From: an uncultured SAR116 cluster alpha proteobacterium
GTDB lineage: Bacteria > Pseudomonadota > Alphaproteobacteria > Puniceispirillales > Marisalimonadaceae
NCBI GenBank assembly: GCA_902625215.1
Contig: CACOAO010000001.1
Coordinates: 124,001 to 188,000 of the forward strand
Direction of reading: 5' to 3'
Length of the DNA stretch: 64,000 bases
Shown: positions 52,699 to 61,487 of the stretch, piece by piece
Numbering within the stretch: the first letter of the stretch is position 1
How the letters are laid out: every line of letters starts with the position of its first letter
Program-made: the position numbers and the translations under genes
The notes under the pieces: model-generated
What the model was told of the DNA's origin: nothing
Database searches by the model: none
What the model saw: the letters and a program-made list of their open reading frames with translations, nothing else

Positions 52699-53637
52699 AT
52701 GGAAGTAAGAAATGTAAAAGTTACAGAAGTAGGGCCAAGAGATGGTTTTCAATCGGAAAGAACGATATTGAATACTGAGGACAAAATTGAAATTATAAAC
52801 AACTTAATTGACGCAGGATTTCCAAGAATAGAAGTATCTTCATTTGTTTCTCCTAAGGCAATACCACAATTAGCAGATGCTGCTGAGGTGCTCGAAAAAG
52901 CTAAAAGAAATAAAAATACTACACTTGCAGCATTGGTTCCGAATGCCAGGGGTGCTATTAGAGCAGTTGCTTCTAAAATTGATGAAATAGTTGTTTTTCT
53001 CTCTGCTTCAGAAAGTCACAATAAAAAAAATGTAAATAGAAGTGTGCAAGAATCATTAATAGGATTTAGGGAAATTGTTAAAATTGCAGGAGATAATAAT
53101 GTACCTATCCAAGGTGATATTGCTACTGCATTTGGTTGTCCTTTTGAAGGAAATGTTTCCCCAAAAAAATTAGGTGAAATCTCCAAAGAATATAAGATTA
53201 TGGGCTTTAAGGGAGTAACTTTAGGGGATACTACTGGCATGGCAACTCCGACAGTTGTGACAGATGCTGTCAATACAATTAGAGACATGGTTCCAGATTT
53301 CGAAATAACACTACATTTTCACAATACGAGAGGCATTGGCTTAGCTAATGTAATGACAGGGTTAAATTTAGGTATTACTGATTATGAGAGTTGTTTTGGA
53401 GGTATGGGTGGGTGTCCTTTTGCTCCTAACGCAACAGGAAATATATGTTCAGAGGATTTGATATATTTACTACATGAAATGGGAATTGAGACTGGTATAG
53501 ATTTAGATAAATTAATCACTATTGCAAAGAAAGTTGAAAACTTAGTAGGTCATAAATTACCTGGTCAAGTAATGAGAGCTGGTAAAAGGTTACTTTCCTA
53601 TTCAATGGATGATGTTCCTACTGCGATTGGCGCTTAA
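52699..53637 (+). CDS. Hydroxymethylglutaryl-CoA lyase family protein
   Basis: 312 residues, a DRE-TIM metallolyase. It has VTEVGPRDGFQSE (Asp/Arg), VSSFVSPKAIPQLADA, the metal-binding HFHNTRGIG and the catalytic-Cys loop GGMGGCPFAPNATGN followed by SEDLIYLLHEMG. These are features of HMG-CoA lyase, which splits HMG-CoA to acetyl-CoA and acetoacetate; related citramalyl- or 3-hydroxyacyl-CoA substrates are possible. AAAGGAG precedes the ATG. The stop codon directly abuts the ATG of the CoA transferase gene, so the two are coupled. Confidence 0.92.
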   Translation: MEVRNVKVTEVGPRDGFQSERTILNTEDKIEIINNLIDAGFPRIEVSSFVSPKAIPQLADAAEVLEKAKRNKNTTLAALVPNARGAIRAVASKIDEIVVFLSASESHNKKNVNRSVQESLIGFREIVKIAGDNNVPIQGDIATAFGCPFEGNVSPKKLGEISKEYKIMGFKGVTLGDTTGMATPTVVTDAVNTIRDMVPDFEITLHFHNTRGIGLANVMTGLNLGITDYESCFGGMGGCPFAPNATGNICSEDLIYLLHEMGIETGIDLDKLITIAKKVENLVGHKLPGQVMRAGKRLLSYSMDDVPTAIGA

Positions 53638-54792
53638 ATGGTAAAAGCGAATAAGATTGGCGCCCTTTCAGGAATAAAGGTTATTGATCTAACGAGAGTA
53701 TTATCTGGCCCATTTTGCACTATGTTACTTGCTGACATGGGTGCTGAGGTCATCAAAATTGAGCCACCAAAAGGTGATAATGTTAGAAATCAAGGAGATA
53801 TGGTAGAGGGTTATAGCTCTTATTTTGCCCAGTTTAATAGAAATAAAAAGTCGGTAATTCTTGATCTATATAAAGACTCAGAAAAAGAAATTTTAAGATC
53901 TTTACTTTCTGATGCAGATGTAGTTGTAGAAAATTTTAAAGCTGGTGTTTTTGACAAAATGGGTTTTGATTTTGAAACTTTAAAATCATTAAATCCAAAA
54001 TTAATAAGTGCCTCTGTTAATGGGTTTGGTAGTAAAGGGGAAATGAGTGATAGGCCTGCTTTCGATTTTATAGCACAAGCATTATCAGGTTTTATGTCAT
54101 TAAATGGTACTGAAGAAAGTGGTCCAATGAGAGCAGCCATGCCTATATCCGATTTAGTAGCAGGATTATATTGTGCGTTTGGCATAGTATGCGCTTTACA
54201 ATCTCGAGTAAGTACAGGTAATGGACAAAAAGTTGAGGCAAGCCTAACCTCTGGTTTAATTTCAATGATGGCATACCTTTCTTCTGAGAGCTTTGTAACA
54301 GGAAAAGCACCAAACAAATCAGGTAATAATCATCCTATCTTAGCACCATATGGAATTTTTAAAACATCTGATGGCGAAGTTGCAGTAGCCCCAGCTAGTG
54401 ATAAGTTTTGTAGTATATTTCTTGAATGTACTGATTTATCATATTTATTAGAAAATGAATTATATAGAAATAATTCTAGTAGAATGAAAAATAGAGATAG
54501 CCTGAATGTAATTGTTAATGAAAGAATGATTTTAGAAACTTCAGATTATTGGATAAAAAAATTAAATAAAGCTGGCTGTCCAGCAGCAAAAATCGTTTCA
54601 CTTCCAGAAGCTTTGAATAGTCAATTAATCAAAGATAATGGAATGGTTATAAATTCTAATGGACCTGAAGGTAGAAAAATCAAAATGACAGGGTTTCCGG
54701 TCAAATTATCTGATACACCATCGCAGCTTTACAGGCCTCCACCATTACTTGGTGAACATACAAAAGAGATTTTAAAGACATTGAAAAAATAA
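53638..54792 (+). CDS. CaiB/BaiF family (type III) CoA transferase
   Basis: 384 residues. VIDLTRVLSGPFCTMLLADM and VIKIEPPKGDNVR are the standard N-terminal motifs; the catalytic Asp is expected in RPAFDFIAQALSG. The C-terminal PPLLGEHTKEIL is also typical. It would activate the imported acid by moving CoA from a donor such as succinyl- or acetyl-CoA. It begins at the base after the lyase stop codon and is followed by an enoyl-CoA hydratase family gene 17 bp later. Confidence 0.93.
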   Translation: MVKANKIGALSGIKVIDLTRVLSGPFCTMLLADMGAEVIKIEPPKGDNVRNQGDMVEGYSSYFAQFNRNKKSVILDLYKDSEKEILRSLLSDADVVVENFKAGVFDKMGFDFETLKSLNPKLISASVNGFGSKGEMSDRPAFDFIAQALSGFMSLNGTEESGPMRAAMPISDLVAGLYCAFGIVCALQSRVSTGNGQKVEASLTSGLISMMAYLSSESFVTGKAPNKSGNNHPILAPYGIFKTSDGEVAVAPASDKFCSIFLECTDLSYLLENELYRNNSSRMKNRDSLNVIVNERMILETSDYWIKKLNKAGCPAAKIVSLPEALNSQLIKDNGMVINSNGPEGRKIKMTGFPVKLSDTPSQLYRPPPLLGEHTKEILKTLKK

Positions 54793-54809
54793 TATGGAGA
54801 ATAATTACT

Positions 54810-55601
54810 ATGGATTTAGAAACGATTAATTTTAAGATTGAAAATGAGATAGCATACATTGAATTGAATAGGCCAAAACAATATAATTCTCTAAACCAGA
54901 CTATGGCAGAAGATTTGTTTAAGGTTTCATTAGAATGTGATGATAATCCTAAAATAAGGTCCGTTTTAATGACAGGATCTGGAGAAGACGCATTTTGTGC
55001 CGGTGGAGACGTTAATTCATTCTATAAATATGGTAATAAAACTTCTAGTCATTTGAAAGAAGTAACAACAACTCTTCATGGAGCAATCTCAAGACTTTCT
55101 AGAATGAGTGCTCCATTAATTGTTGCTGTAAATGGTGTTGCTGCTGGTGCAGGTTTTTCTTTTGTTGGTTTTGCAGATATTGCCATTGCTTCGACAAATG
55201 CTACATTTGTTTCAGCATACTCAAAAATAGGACTAACTCCAGATGGATCCTCAACCTACTTTCTTCCGAGAATTATTGGAACAAGAAGATATACAGAACT
55301 TGTCTTAACAAATAGAGTTTTAAGTGCGAATGAAGCACTTGATTGGGGATTAATTAATAAGGTTGTAGATTTTAAGCATTTAAAAGATGAAGCAAATAAT
55401 CTTGCAAAAAAATTAGCCTCAGGACCTTCTTTAGCATTTGGAAAGTTAAAAAATTTAGTTAATAATAGCTTTTTAGACTCTCTTGAAGGTCAAATGGAGT
55501 ATGAAGCAAGAATGATCGCAGAGTCATCTAAAACTAGTGATGGTATTAATGGTATTGAAGCTTTTGTGAATAAAAAATCAGTAACATTTAGAGGTCAATA
55601 A
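54810..55601 (+). CDS. Enoyl-CoA hydratase/isomerase family protein
   Basis: 263 residues of the crotonase superfamily. CAGGDVNSF forms the first oxyanion-hole region and NGVAAGAGFSFVGFADIAIA the second. The segment YSKIGLTPDGSSTYFLPRIIG has Asp where classical hydratases have the second catalytic Glu, as in PaaG-type isomerases, so it could be an isomerase or a 3-methylglutaconyl-CoA hydratase-like enzyme. It lies in the same operon as the HMG-CoA lyase and CoA transferase, which suits a hydration or isomerisation step before lyase cleavage. Confidence 0.9.
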   Translation: MDLETINFKIENEIAYIELNRPKQYNSLNQTMAEDLFKVSLECDDNPKIRSVLMTGSGEDAFCAGGDVNSFYKYGNKTSSHLKEVTTTLHGAISRLSRMSAPLIVAVNGVAAGAGFSFVGFADIAIASTNATFVSAYSKIGLTPDGSSTYFLPRIIGTRRYTELVLTNRVLSANEALDWGLINKVVDFKHLKDEANNLAKKLASGPSLAFGKLKNLVNNSFLDSLEGQMEYEARMIAESSKTSDGINGIEAFVNKKSVTFRGQ

Positions 55602-55612
55602 ATAGGGTTTTT

Positions 55613-56704
55613 ATGTCTTTTGATATATTAGTTTTTGACGGGGATGGTATTGGCCCAGAAATAATGAGTTCAACACTGGAAATTATTGAATTTTTAAATA
55701 CAAAATTAAAATTAAATATAAATTTAAAAAAAGAAATTCTAGGTTTTGAACTATTAAAAAAGAAGGGTGTAACTTTTACGGATGATTTATTATTAAAATC
55801 AAAAGAAGCAGATGGTATAATTTTAGGGCCAGTTGATCATAATAATTATCCTTCAGTTTCTGATGGAGGCATTAATCCTTCAGCAAAGCTTCGAATTGAA
55901 TTAGACTTATATTCCAACATTAGGCCAGCAAAAAAATATGTTAATGTTAAATCATTATCACAAAATATGGATTTGGTGATTGTACGTGAAAACACAGAAG
56001 GTTTTTATGCGGACAGAAATATGTATGATGGCTGTGGAGAATTTAGTCCTATTCCAGGTGTAGGCTTATCTTTAAGGAAAATTACAAAAGAGGCATCTTT
56101 AAAAATTGCTGAGTCAGCATTTGAAATAGCCAAATCAAGATCTATTAATCAAACTAAAAAATCAAAAGTTCACGTTGTGCATAAAGCCAATGTTATGAAA
56201 ATTACTGATGGTATTTTTCTTGATGCATGTAGAAATATTTCATCCAAATATAATGATATTGATTGTGAAGAGATGTTAGTAGATGCATGTGCTGCGCATC
56301 TTGTAAGGAAACCAGAGCAGTTTGATGTTATTTTAACAACAAATATGTTTGGTGATATTTTATCAGACTTAGCAACAGAATTATCTGGTTCTTTAGGTCT
56401 TGCCGGGTCACTGAATGCAGGTAATAAATATGCAATGGCCCAAGCACAACACGGAGCGGCTCCTGATATTGCAGAAAAGAATATTGCAAACCCAATCTCA
56501 CTAATTTTATCTTCAGCCATGTTATTAGATTGGCTTGGAAAAAAAAGAAGATCAGAAAAATTAATTTTAGCTTCTAATTTAATTAATAAATCTGTATTAG
56601 AGTTACTTAATTACAAAGAAAACTTTACCAATGATCTTGGTGGAAAAGCCTCAACTAACAAAACCACAGAAAACTTGACAAAAATATTAACTAACTTGAT
56701 TTAA
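55613..56704 (+). CDS. Isocitrate/isopropylmalate dehydrogenase family protein
   Basis: 363 residues of the beta-decarboxylating dehydrogenase family. It has FDGDGIGPEIM, the substrate-binding RIELDLYSNIRPAKKY, VIVRENTEGFYADRN, the catalytic-Lys region VVHKANVMKITDG and the signature NMFGDILSDLATELSGSLG. Biosynthetic leuB normally sits with leuC/leuD, which are absent here, so this is likely a catabolic relative such as a tartrate, homoisocitrate-like or substituted-malate dehydrogenase. It is 5 bp upstream of the PrpF-like gene. Confidence 0.88.
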   Translation: MSFDILVFDGDGIGPEIMSSTLEIIEFLNTKLKLNINLKKEILGFELLKKKGVTFTDDLLLKSKEADGIILGPVDHNNYPSVSDGGINPSAKLRIELDLYSNIRPAKKYVNVKSLSQNMDLVIVRENTEGFYADRNMYDGCGEFSPIPGVGLSLRKITKEASLKIAESAFEIAKSRSINQTKKSKVHVVHKANVMKITDGIFLDACRNISSKYNDIDCEEMLVDACAAHLVRKPEQFDVILTTNMFGDILSDLATELSGSLGLAGSLNAGNKYAMAQAQHGAAPDIAEKNIANPISLILSSAMLLDWLGKKRRSEKLILASNLINKSVLELLNYKENFTNDLGGKASTNKTTENLTKILTNLI

Positions 56705-56709
56705 AAAAT

Positions 56710-57810
56710 ATGTCTGACCAAATATCTATACCAGCGGTTTATATGAGAGGTGGCACTTCAAAAGGATTACTTTTTAATCATCATGATTTACCTAAAGATC
56801 AGTCTAGATTAGATAAATATCTGCTTGCAGCAATGGGGTCTCCTGATCTTAGACAAATAAATGGAATGGGTGGAGCTACTTCAGTAACAAGTAAAGTTTG
56901 CATTATTTCAAAAAGTAATCAAAAAAATGTTGATATAGATTATCTTTTTGCTCAAGTCCTAGTTGACGAAGCAAAGGTGGACTATGGACCAACTTGTGGA
57001 AATATGCTCTCGGCAGTAGGTCCTTTTTCAATTGAACAAGGCTTAATTGAAGCAAAAAAGAGTGAAACTAGAATAGTAATTAGATCTGTAAACACAGGAT
57101 CTATAATTGAAGCTGTAGTTCCAACACCCAAAAAAAAGTTAAAATACACTGGAGATTTTGAAATTGATGGTGTTCCTGGAAAAGGCGCTCCTATTTTATT
57201 AAAATTTAAGAATTTAGTAGGTGGAGTTACAGGTAATATGTTACCTACAAAAACCCCTTGCATAAATATTAAAGGTTTTGATGTGACTTGTCTTGACGTT
57301 TCTATGCCTATAGTCATGGCAAAAGCTTCTGACTTTGGCATTAGTGGCAATGAAACAAGCGAAGAGCTTAATAAAAATTTTGAATTGCTTAATAAAATAG
57401 AAGAAATCAGGATTATTGCAGGTACTGAAATGGGAATGGGGGATGTTAGTGGAAAGGTAATACCAAAATTTGCTCTTTTGTCAAAACCACTTAAAGGTGG
57501 AACAATCACATCCAGATATTTTACTCCAAATACATGCCATGAGACACATGCTGCTACTGGCAGTAATTGTATTGCATCTGCTTGTCTCATTTCAAATACA
57601 ATTGCCTCTCAAATTGCTGAAATTAAAGTTTATAAGGAAAATAAAATAACAATAGAACATCCTCTAGGTTCAATAGATTGTTTTGTTGAAATTTGCCCAT
57701 CAACTGAGGACAACAAAAATGATTTTATAATCTCATGTGGTATCTATCGGACATCAAGAAAAATAATGGATGGAAAAATTTATATTCCAGAAAATATTAA
57801 TGATAATTGA
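56710..57810 (+). CDS. PrpF-like isomerase
   Basis: 366 residues. The N-terminus IPAVYMRGGTSKGLLFNHHDL is diagnostic of the PrpF family (2-methylaconitate isomerase, 4-oxalomesaconate tautomerase and relatives), a diaminopimelate-epimerase-like fold. A conserved Cys is found in DYGPTCGNML and another in THAATGSNCIASACL. Members move a double bond or proton on unsaturated tricarboxylic acids. No acnD or prpC is near, so a methylcitrate role is unlikely. The reading frame overlaps the AbrB-like gene by about 11 bp. Confidence 0.9.
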   Translation: MSDQISIPAVYMRGGTSKGLLFNHHDLPKDQSRLDKYLLAAMGSPDLRQINGMGGATSVTSKVCIISKSNQKNVDIDYLFAQVLVDEAKVDYGPTCGNMLSAVGPFSIEQGLIEAKKSETRIVIRSVNTGSIIEAVVPTPKKKLKYTGDFEIDGVPGKGAPILLKFKNLVGGVTGNMLPTKTPCINIKGFDVTCLDVSMPIVMAKASDFGISGNETSEELNKNFELLNKIEEIRIIAGTEMGMGDVSGKVIPKFALLSKPLKGGTITSRYFTPNTCHETHAATGSNCIASACLISNTIASQIAEIKVYKENKITIEHPLGSIDCFVEICPSTEDNKNDFIISCGIYRTSRKIMDGKIYIPENINDN

Positions 57811-58870
57811 CAGATCCAAATTAGTTGCGTTTTTCTTTGGGTGGTGGCCAGAAAAATGGCGATATACATGGAGTTTATTGTTAGCAGTTGCAAGTGGTTT
57901 TATAGCATATTACATTGGTTTGCCATTACCTTGGATGTTAGGTCCATTAATAGGTTGTGGTTTTTTTGCAGCAATAGGTAAAGGAGTAATTATTGGAAAA
58001 AAACCTAGACCAGTTTGCAGAGCACTTTTAGGTTGCACAATTGGTGCTAATTTTGGGCCAGAAATCATTGACAGAGTCGATGAAATTGGAATTTCGTTAT
58101 TATTTGTACCTGGCTTTGTAGTTCTAATGGGTTTTACAACTTATTTCTATTTAAACAAAATTATGAAAATGGACAGGTTAACTTCAATTTATGGCTCTTT
58201 TCCAGGTGGTTTGAATGAAATGGTTATTCTTGGTCAAGAAATTGGATCAAACCCAAGAACTTTGGTACTAATACACGCTACTCGAATAGTTGTAGTAGTC
58301 GTTTTAGCTTCTTTACTTATTTTGTTTGTTCCAAAGCTTAGTGTTGATACTTTACCAAATCCAGATCTATTTTATAATTGGGAACAACTTCCATTTGTTT
58401 TTACAATATCTTATTTAGGATGGTATTTGGCAGTTAAGTTAAAAATTCCTGGTCCAACAATAATTGGTCCTATGATTTTTTCAGCACTTATTCATATTTT
58501 TGAAATTGTAAATGCAATGCCGATGTACATTATTGTTATTTCTGTTCAAATTTTACTAGGTTCAGCTCTTGGATGTTTATTCAAAAATATTACTTTAAAA
58601 GAGATGTCTGGTCCTATACTCGCAGGATTAATAACAACTTTAATAGCAACTATACCACTAGTAATTATCTACTTTATACTATCTAGTCTTGGGTACGATC
58701 CATTATCAGTCTTATTAGCTTTCTCACCAGGAGGACAATCTGAAATGAATATTTTAGCTCTTTCTGTAGGAGCAGACATGTCATTTATAAGCCCGCATCA
58801 TATGCTTAGAGTTTTTATGGTAATTATTTTTGCAGGAATTCTTCATAAAATAATAAAACAAAAGCTATAA
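57800..58870 (+). CDS. AbrB family membrane protein (putative transporter)
   Basis: About 356 residues with around ten hydrophobic segments in two repeats; LPLPWMLGPLIGCGFF and IPGPTIIGPMIFSALIH mark the repeats, and FPGGLNEMVILG and SPGGQSEMNILALSVGADMSF are the paired conserved loops of the COG3180 family. The family is often called AbrB regulator or ammonia monooxygenase in databases; neither name fits a membrane protein next to acid-degrading genes. ATG 57800 is preferred over ATG 57770, which would overlap prpF by 41 bp. Probably a transporter, substrate unknown. Confidence 0.85.
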   Translation: MIIDRSKLVAFFFGWWPEKWRYTWSLLLAVASGFIAYYIGLPLPWMLGPLIGCGFFAAIGKGVIIGKKPRPVCRALLGCTIGANFGPEIIDRVDEIGISLLFVPGFVVLMGFTTYFYLNKIMKMDRLTSIYGSFPGGLNEMVILGQEIGSNPRTLVLIHATRIVVVVVLASLLILFVPKLSVDTLPNPDLFYNWEQLPFVFTISYLGWYLAVKLKIPGPTIIGPMIFSALIHIFEIVNAMPMYIIVISVQILLGSALGCLFKNITLKEMSGPILAGLITTLIATIPLVIIYFILSSLGYDPLSVLLAFSPGGQSEMNILALSVGADMSFISPHHMLRVFMVIIFAGILHKIIKQKL

Positions 58871-58871
58871 T

Positions 58872-59276
58872 CTATTTCTTTAATTTATCTTTATTTGAGT
58901 TAACCAAACTCATTTTGGTATTGTCTACGTATGGTGCGTTTTCAATCCAAGACATCTTAAAACCTTCAATACAAGCTATATTATATCCATATTCGTTAGG
59001 ATTAGATCGTCTTTTGTGATGTGTATTTATCCCGCAGATCTTACAAAAATAATGCTCAGCAATATTAGTATTCCATTGATAAGTCGATATAAATTTTTGT
59101 CCAGAAATGATTTTTAGCAAATCCACAGGTGCAGATCCCATTACAAATCCTTTTCTTGAACAAATAGAGCAATTACATCTTCGAAGGTCTTTTAGGCTGG
59201 TATTAACTTGAAATTGAACTAAACCACAATGACAGCTGCCTTTTAAGGGTAACTCTAAATCATTAAATCTCATCAC
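58872..59276 (-). CDS. GFA (CENP-V/GFA domain) family protein
   Basis: 134 residues with the seven-cysteine zinc pattern of glutathione-dependent formaldehyde-activating-like proteins: GSCHCGLVQF, RRCNCSICSRKG and YFCKICGINTHH. Its relation to glutathione or formaldehyde is not certain. It ends 1 bp from the convergent AbrB-like gene and begins 2 bp before the end of the DapA-like gene, so it is the second gene of that small operon. Confidence 0.9.
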   Translation of the reverse strand: MMRFNDLELPLKGSCHCGLVQFQVNTSLKDLRRCNCSICSRKGFVMGSAPVDLLKIISGQKFISTYQWNTNIAEHYFCKICGINTHHKRRSNPNEYGYNIACIEGFKMSWIENAPYVDNTKMSLVNSNKDKLKK

Positions 59277-59278
59277 AA

Positions 59279-60178
59279 TTAAAAGTCAAATCCGTAATTA
59301 TCTCTTAATTTACTGGCTAATTCAGAAGTTTTGTTTTTAGAGATAGGTTTAAATGGTGGCCTTAAATTATTCCATAAAGAGTTTTTAGTTTGGATGGCTA
59401 ATAGAGATTTTTGAGCAGGTATTGGTGCATAATCCTGAAACAATAATCTAACTGATTTAACCTTTTTTTGAAGTTCTGCAGCCTCGTCCCATTTTCCTGA
59501 ATGACAAAGATCTATAACCTTTGAGATGTCTATGCTGTTTAAATTAGCAGTTGCTGAAATACAACCAGGTGCACCTAACTTAATGGCTTCAATTACTGGA
59601 AGTTCTGCTCCTGGATAAACAACTAAATCTTTGATATTTAGCAGGGCCTCTGTATTCTCCCAAACGCCAGAGCTATCTTTAATTCCTATTATGAATTCTG
59701 GATAAGCTTCTTTCAATCTTTTAACTAATTCTATGGATAAACCAACACCACTTACCTGCGGAATATGATATAAATATATATTGAGTCTATTATCATTGAC
59801 ACCATCAATTAGTTTTTCGAAATATTCATAAAGTCCTTCGTCGCTCATTCCTTTAAAATAAAATGGCGGTAATGTCATTGCTCCAAGGCAACCCAAATCT
59901 ATTGCATGTTTGGTAATTTCAATAGTATCTGGCAAATTACATAAACCTGTTCCTGGAATTAAGGTTTTTGGATCGATGCCGGACTTTACCAAACCTTCAA
60001 TTGCTAACATTCTTTCTTTATTACCAACTGACAAAGCCTCTCCGGTAGTTCCAAAGGGAGCAAGTCCTGAACAACCATTTTCCATAAGATGTTTAGCAAG
60101 ATCATCATACATTTTTTGATCGAGTTTAAGATCTTTGTCAAAAGGGGTTAAGATTGGTGCTATTAAACCTTTAATCAA
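59279..60178 (-). CDS. Dihydrodipicolinate synthase family aldolase
   Basis: About 299 residues, a DapA/NanA-type class I aldolase. GTTGEALSV is the carboxylate-binding loop, the catalytic Tyr lies in LYHIPQVSGVG and the Schiff-base Lys in IGIKDSSG. YHIP in place of YNxP marks a catabolic subgroup rather than biosynthetic DapA. The frame has a TTG at 60196 and an ATG at 60190, but GGAG (60188-60185) stands 6 nt before a TTG at 60178, and starting there gives the normal N-terminus MIKGLIAPILTPF. Divergent from an Ldh2-like dehydrogenase, with which it may share a substrate. Confidence 0.88.
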   Translation of the reverse strand: MIKGLIAPILTPFDKDLKLDQKMYDDLAKHLMENGCSGLAPFGTTGEALSVGNKERMLAIEGLVKSGIDPKTLIPGTGLCNLPDTIEITKHAIDLGCLGAMTLPPFYFKGMSDEGLYEYFEKLIDGVNDNRLNIYLYHIPQVSGVGLSIELVKRLKEAYPEFIIGIKDSSGVWENTEALLNIKDLVVYPGAELPVIEAIKLGAPGCISATANLNSIDISKVIDLCHSGKWDEAAELQKKVKSVRLLFQDYAPIPAQKSLLAIQTKNSLWNNLRPPFKPISKNKTSELASKLRDNYGFDF

Positions 60179-60355
60179 ATTTATCTCCATGAACAAAATT
60201 AAAAAATAATCCTACTTTAATTTTTTAGATAAATAAATTTCAAATTGTAGAATTTTTTCTTACTTATCATTCATATAGAAAATTACATAGATCAATTAAT
60301 ACGTTAGTGATATAAGCAAAAAGAATAAAATATACATCTAACTTTGGGGGTATAA

Positions 60356-61483
60356 TTGACTGAGAATATTAAAAGAGCTGAAATTCGTGTGGATGTACAG
60401 CATGCAATAGAATTGATAAGTGATATTTTTAAAGCTAAATCTTGCAATGATAATGAAGCAAAAACGATTGCTGAAAGACTGGCTGGATCGAATTTAGTTG
60501 GACATGATAGTCACGGTATTGCAAGGGTCCCAAGATATGTTCAATGGATGGAAAAAGGGTGGGTTTTTCCAAATTTAAAACCTGAAATAGTAATCGATGC
60601 TGGTGCAATGGGCTGCCTTGATGCTAAGCAAGGATTTGGACAAGTTGCTGGTGAATATGCGGTTGATGATGGAATTTTAAGAGCAAAAAAACACGGAGTT
60701 TCTGTAATAGGTCTTAGAAATTCAGGTCATCTAGGAAGAATTGGTGATTGGGCTGAAAGAGCAGCAGATGCAGATTTGATTTCTTTTCATTTTGTAAATG
60801 TAAGGGGTAGTTTGTTAGTTGCACCCTTTGGTGGAAGCGATAGAAGAGGAAGTACTTCCCCACTTGCTATAGGTATACCTATTAAAGACAAAGATCATAT
60901 TATTTTGGATATGGCTACATCAACAGTAGCAGAAGGTAAAGTAATGGTAGCTCAAAAGGGCGGTAAGCAATTACCTCACGGAGCCTTAATAGATAGTACG
61001 GGTAAACTGACTACAAATCCTGAAGCCATGTATGGTAGAATAAGAGATGATGAGGTGCCTAATCCAGATAAGGGAAAAGGTGCTATTACAGCTTTTGGAC
61101 TTCACAAAGGTTCTGGAATAAATTTTATGATGGAAATGTTGGGAGGAGCATTAACAGGTAATGGAGTTTGTGGAGCCTTAAATGAGAAAGAAAGAAGAAA
61201 GTTTTCAAACGGCATGTTGTCCATATATATCGAAGTTGAAAAAATGGTTGATTTTGATTACTTCATACAAGAAGTAAAATCATATGCGGAGTTTGTTCGA
61301 GCTTCTAAGCCTTCTCAAAATAATGATAAAGTGTTAATACCAGGTGATAAAGAAATCTCGACTAAAGAAGAAAGACTTAAATTTGGACTGCCTGTACCAC
61401 CATTAGTATGGGAAAATATTAAACAGACGGCAAAGAAACTAAATGTCGAAAATCTAGATCGTTTTGAAAATGCTATAAAATAA
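60356..61483 (+). CDS. Malate/L-lactate dehydrogenase family (Ldh2) protein
   Basis: 375 residues of the Ldh2/MDH2 family, NAD(P)-dependent oxidoreductases with an unusual fold. Seen are GHDSHGIARVPRYVQWM with the catalytic His, SGHLGRIGDWAERAA, DMATSTVAEGKV and GSGINFMMEMLGGALTGNG. Members act on ureidoglycolate, malate, sulfolactate or delta-1-piperideine-2-carboxylate. The start is TTG at 60356, with a G5 tract 5 nt upstream. It is divergent from the DapA-like aldolase across a 177-bp gap that shows no recognisable operator. Confidence 0.9.
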   Translation: MTENIKRAEIRVDVQHAIELISDIFKAKSCNDNEAKTIAERLAGSNLVGHDSHGIARVPRYVQWMEKGWVFPNLKPEIVIDAGAMGCLDAKQGFGQVAGEYAVDDGILRAKKHGVSVIGLRNSGHLGRIGDWAERAADADLISFHFVNVRGSLLVAPFGGSDRRGSTSPLAIGIPIKDKDHIILDMATSTVAEGKVMVAQKGGKQLPHGALIDSTGKLTTNPEAMYGRIRDDEVPNPDKGKGAITAFGLHKGSGINFMMEMLGGALTGNGVCGALNEKERRKFSNGMLSIYIEVEKMVDFDYFIQEVKSYAEFVRASKPSQNNDKVLIPGDKEISTKEERLKFGLPVPPLVWENIKQTAKKLNVENLDRFENAIK

Positions 61484-61487
61484 TTTT

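Noticed and set aside
53820..54317. 165-codon open frame on the minus strand
   Set aside because: Fully opposite the CoA transferase gene; no motif or start signal supports it.
56982..57590. 202-codon open frame on the minus strand
   Set aside because: Lies wholly within the PrpF-like gene, has no family motif or ribosome binding site, and reads as a low-information antisense of a well-supported gene.
57800..58870. AbrB transcription factor or ammonia monooxygenase
   Set aside because: The protein is polytopic with duplicated membrane repeats and lacks a DNA-binding swapped-hairpin domain or monooxygenase features; only the family label suggests these names.
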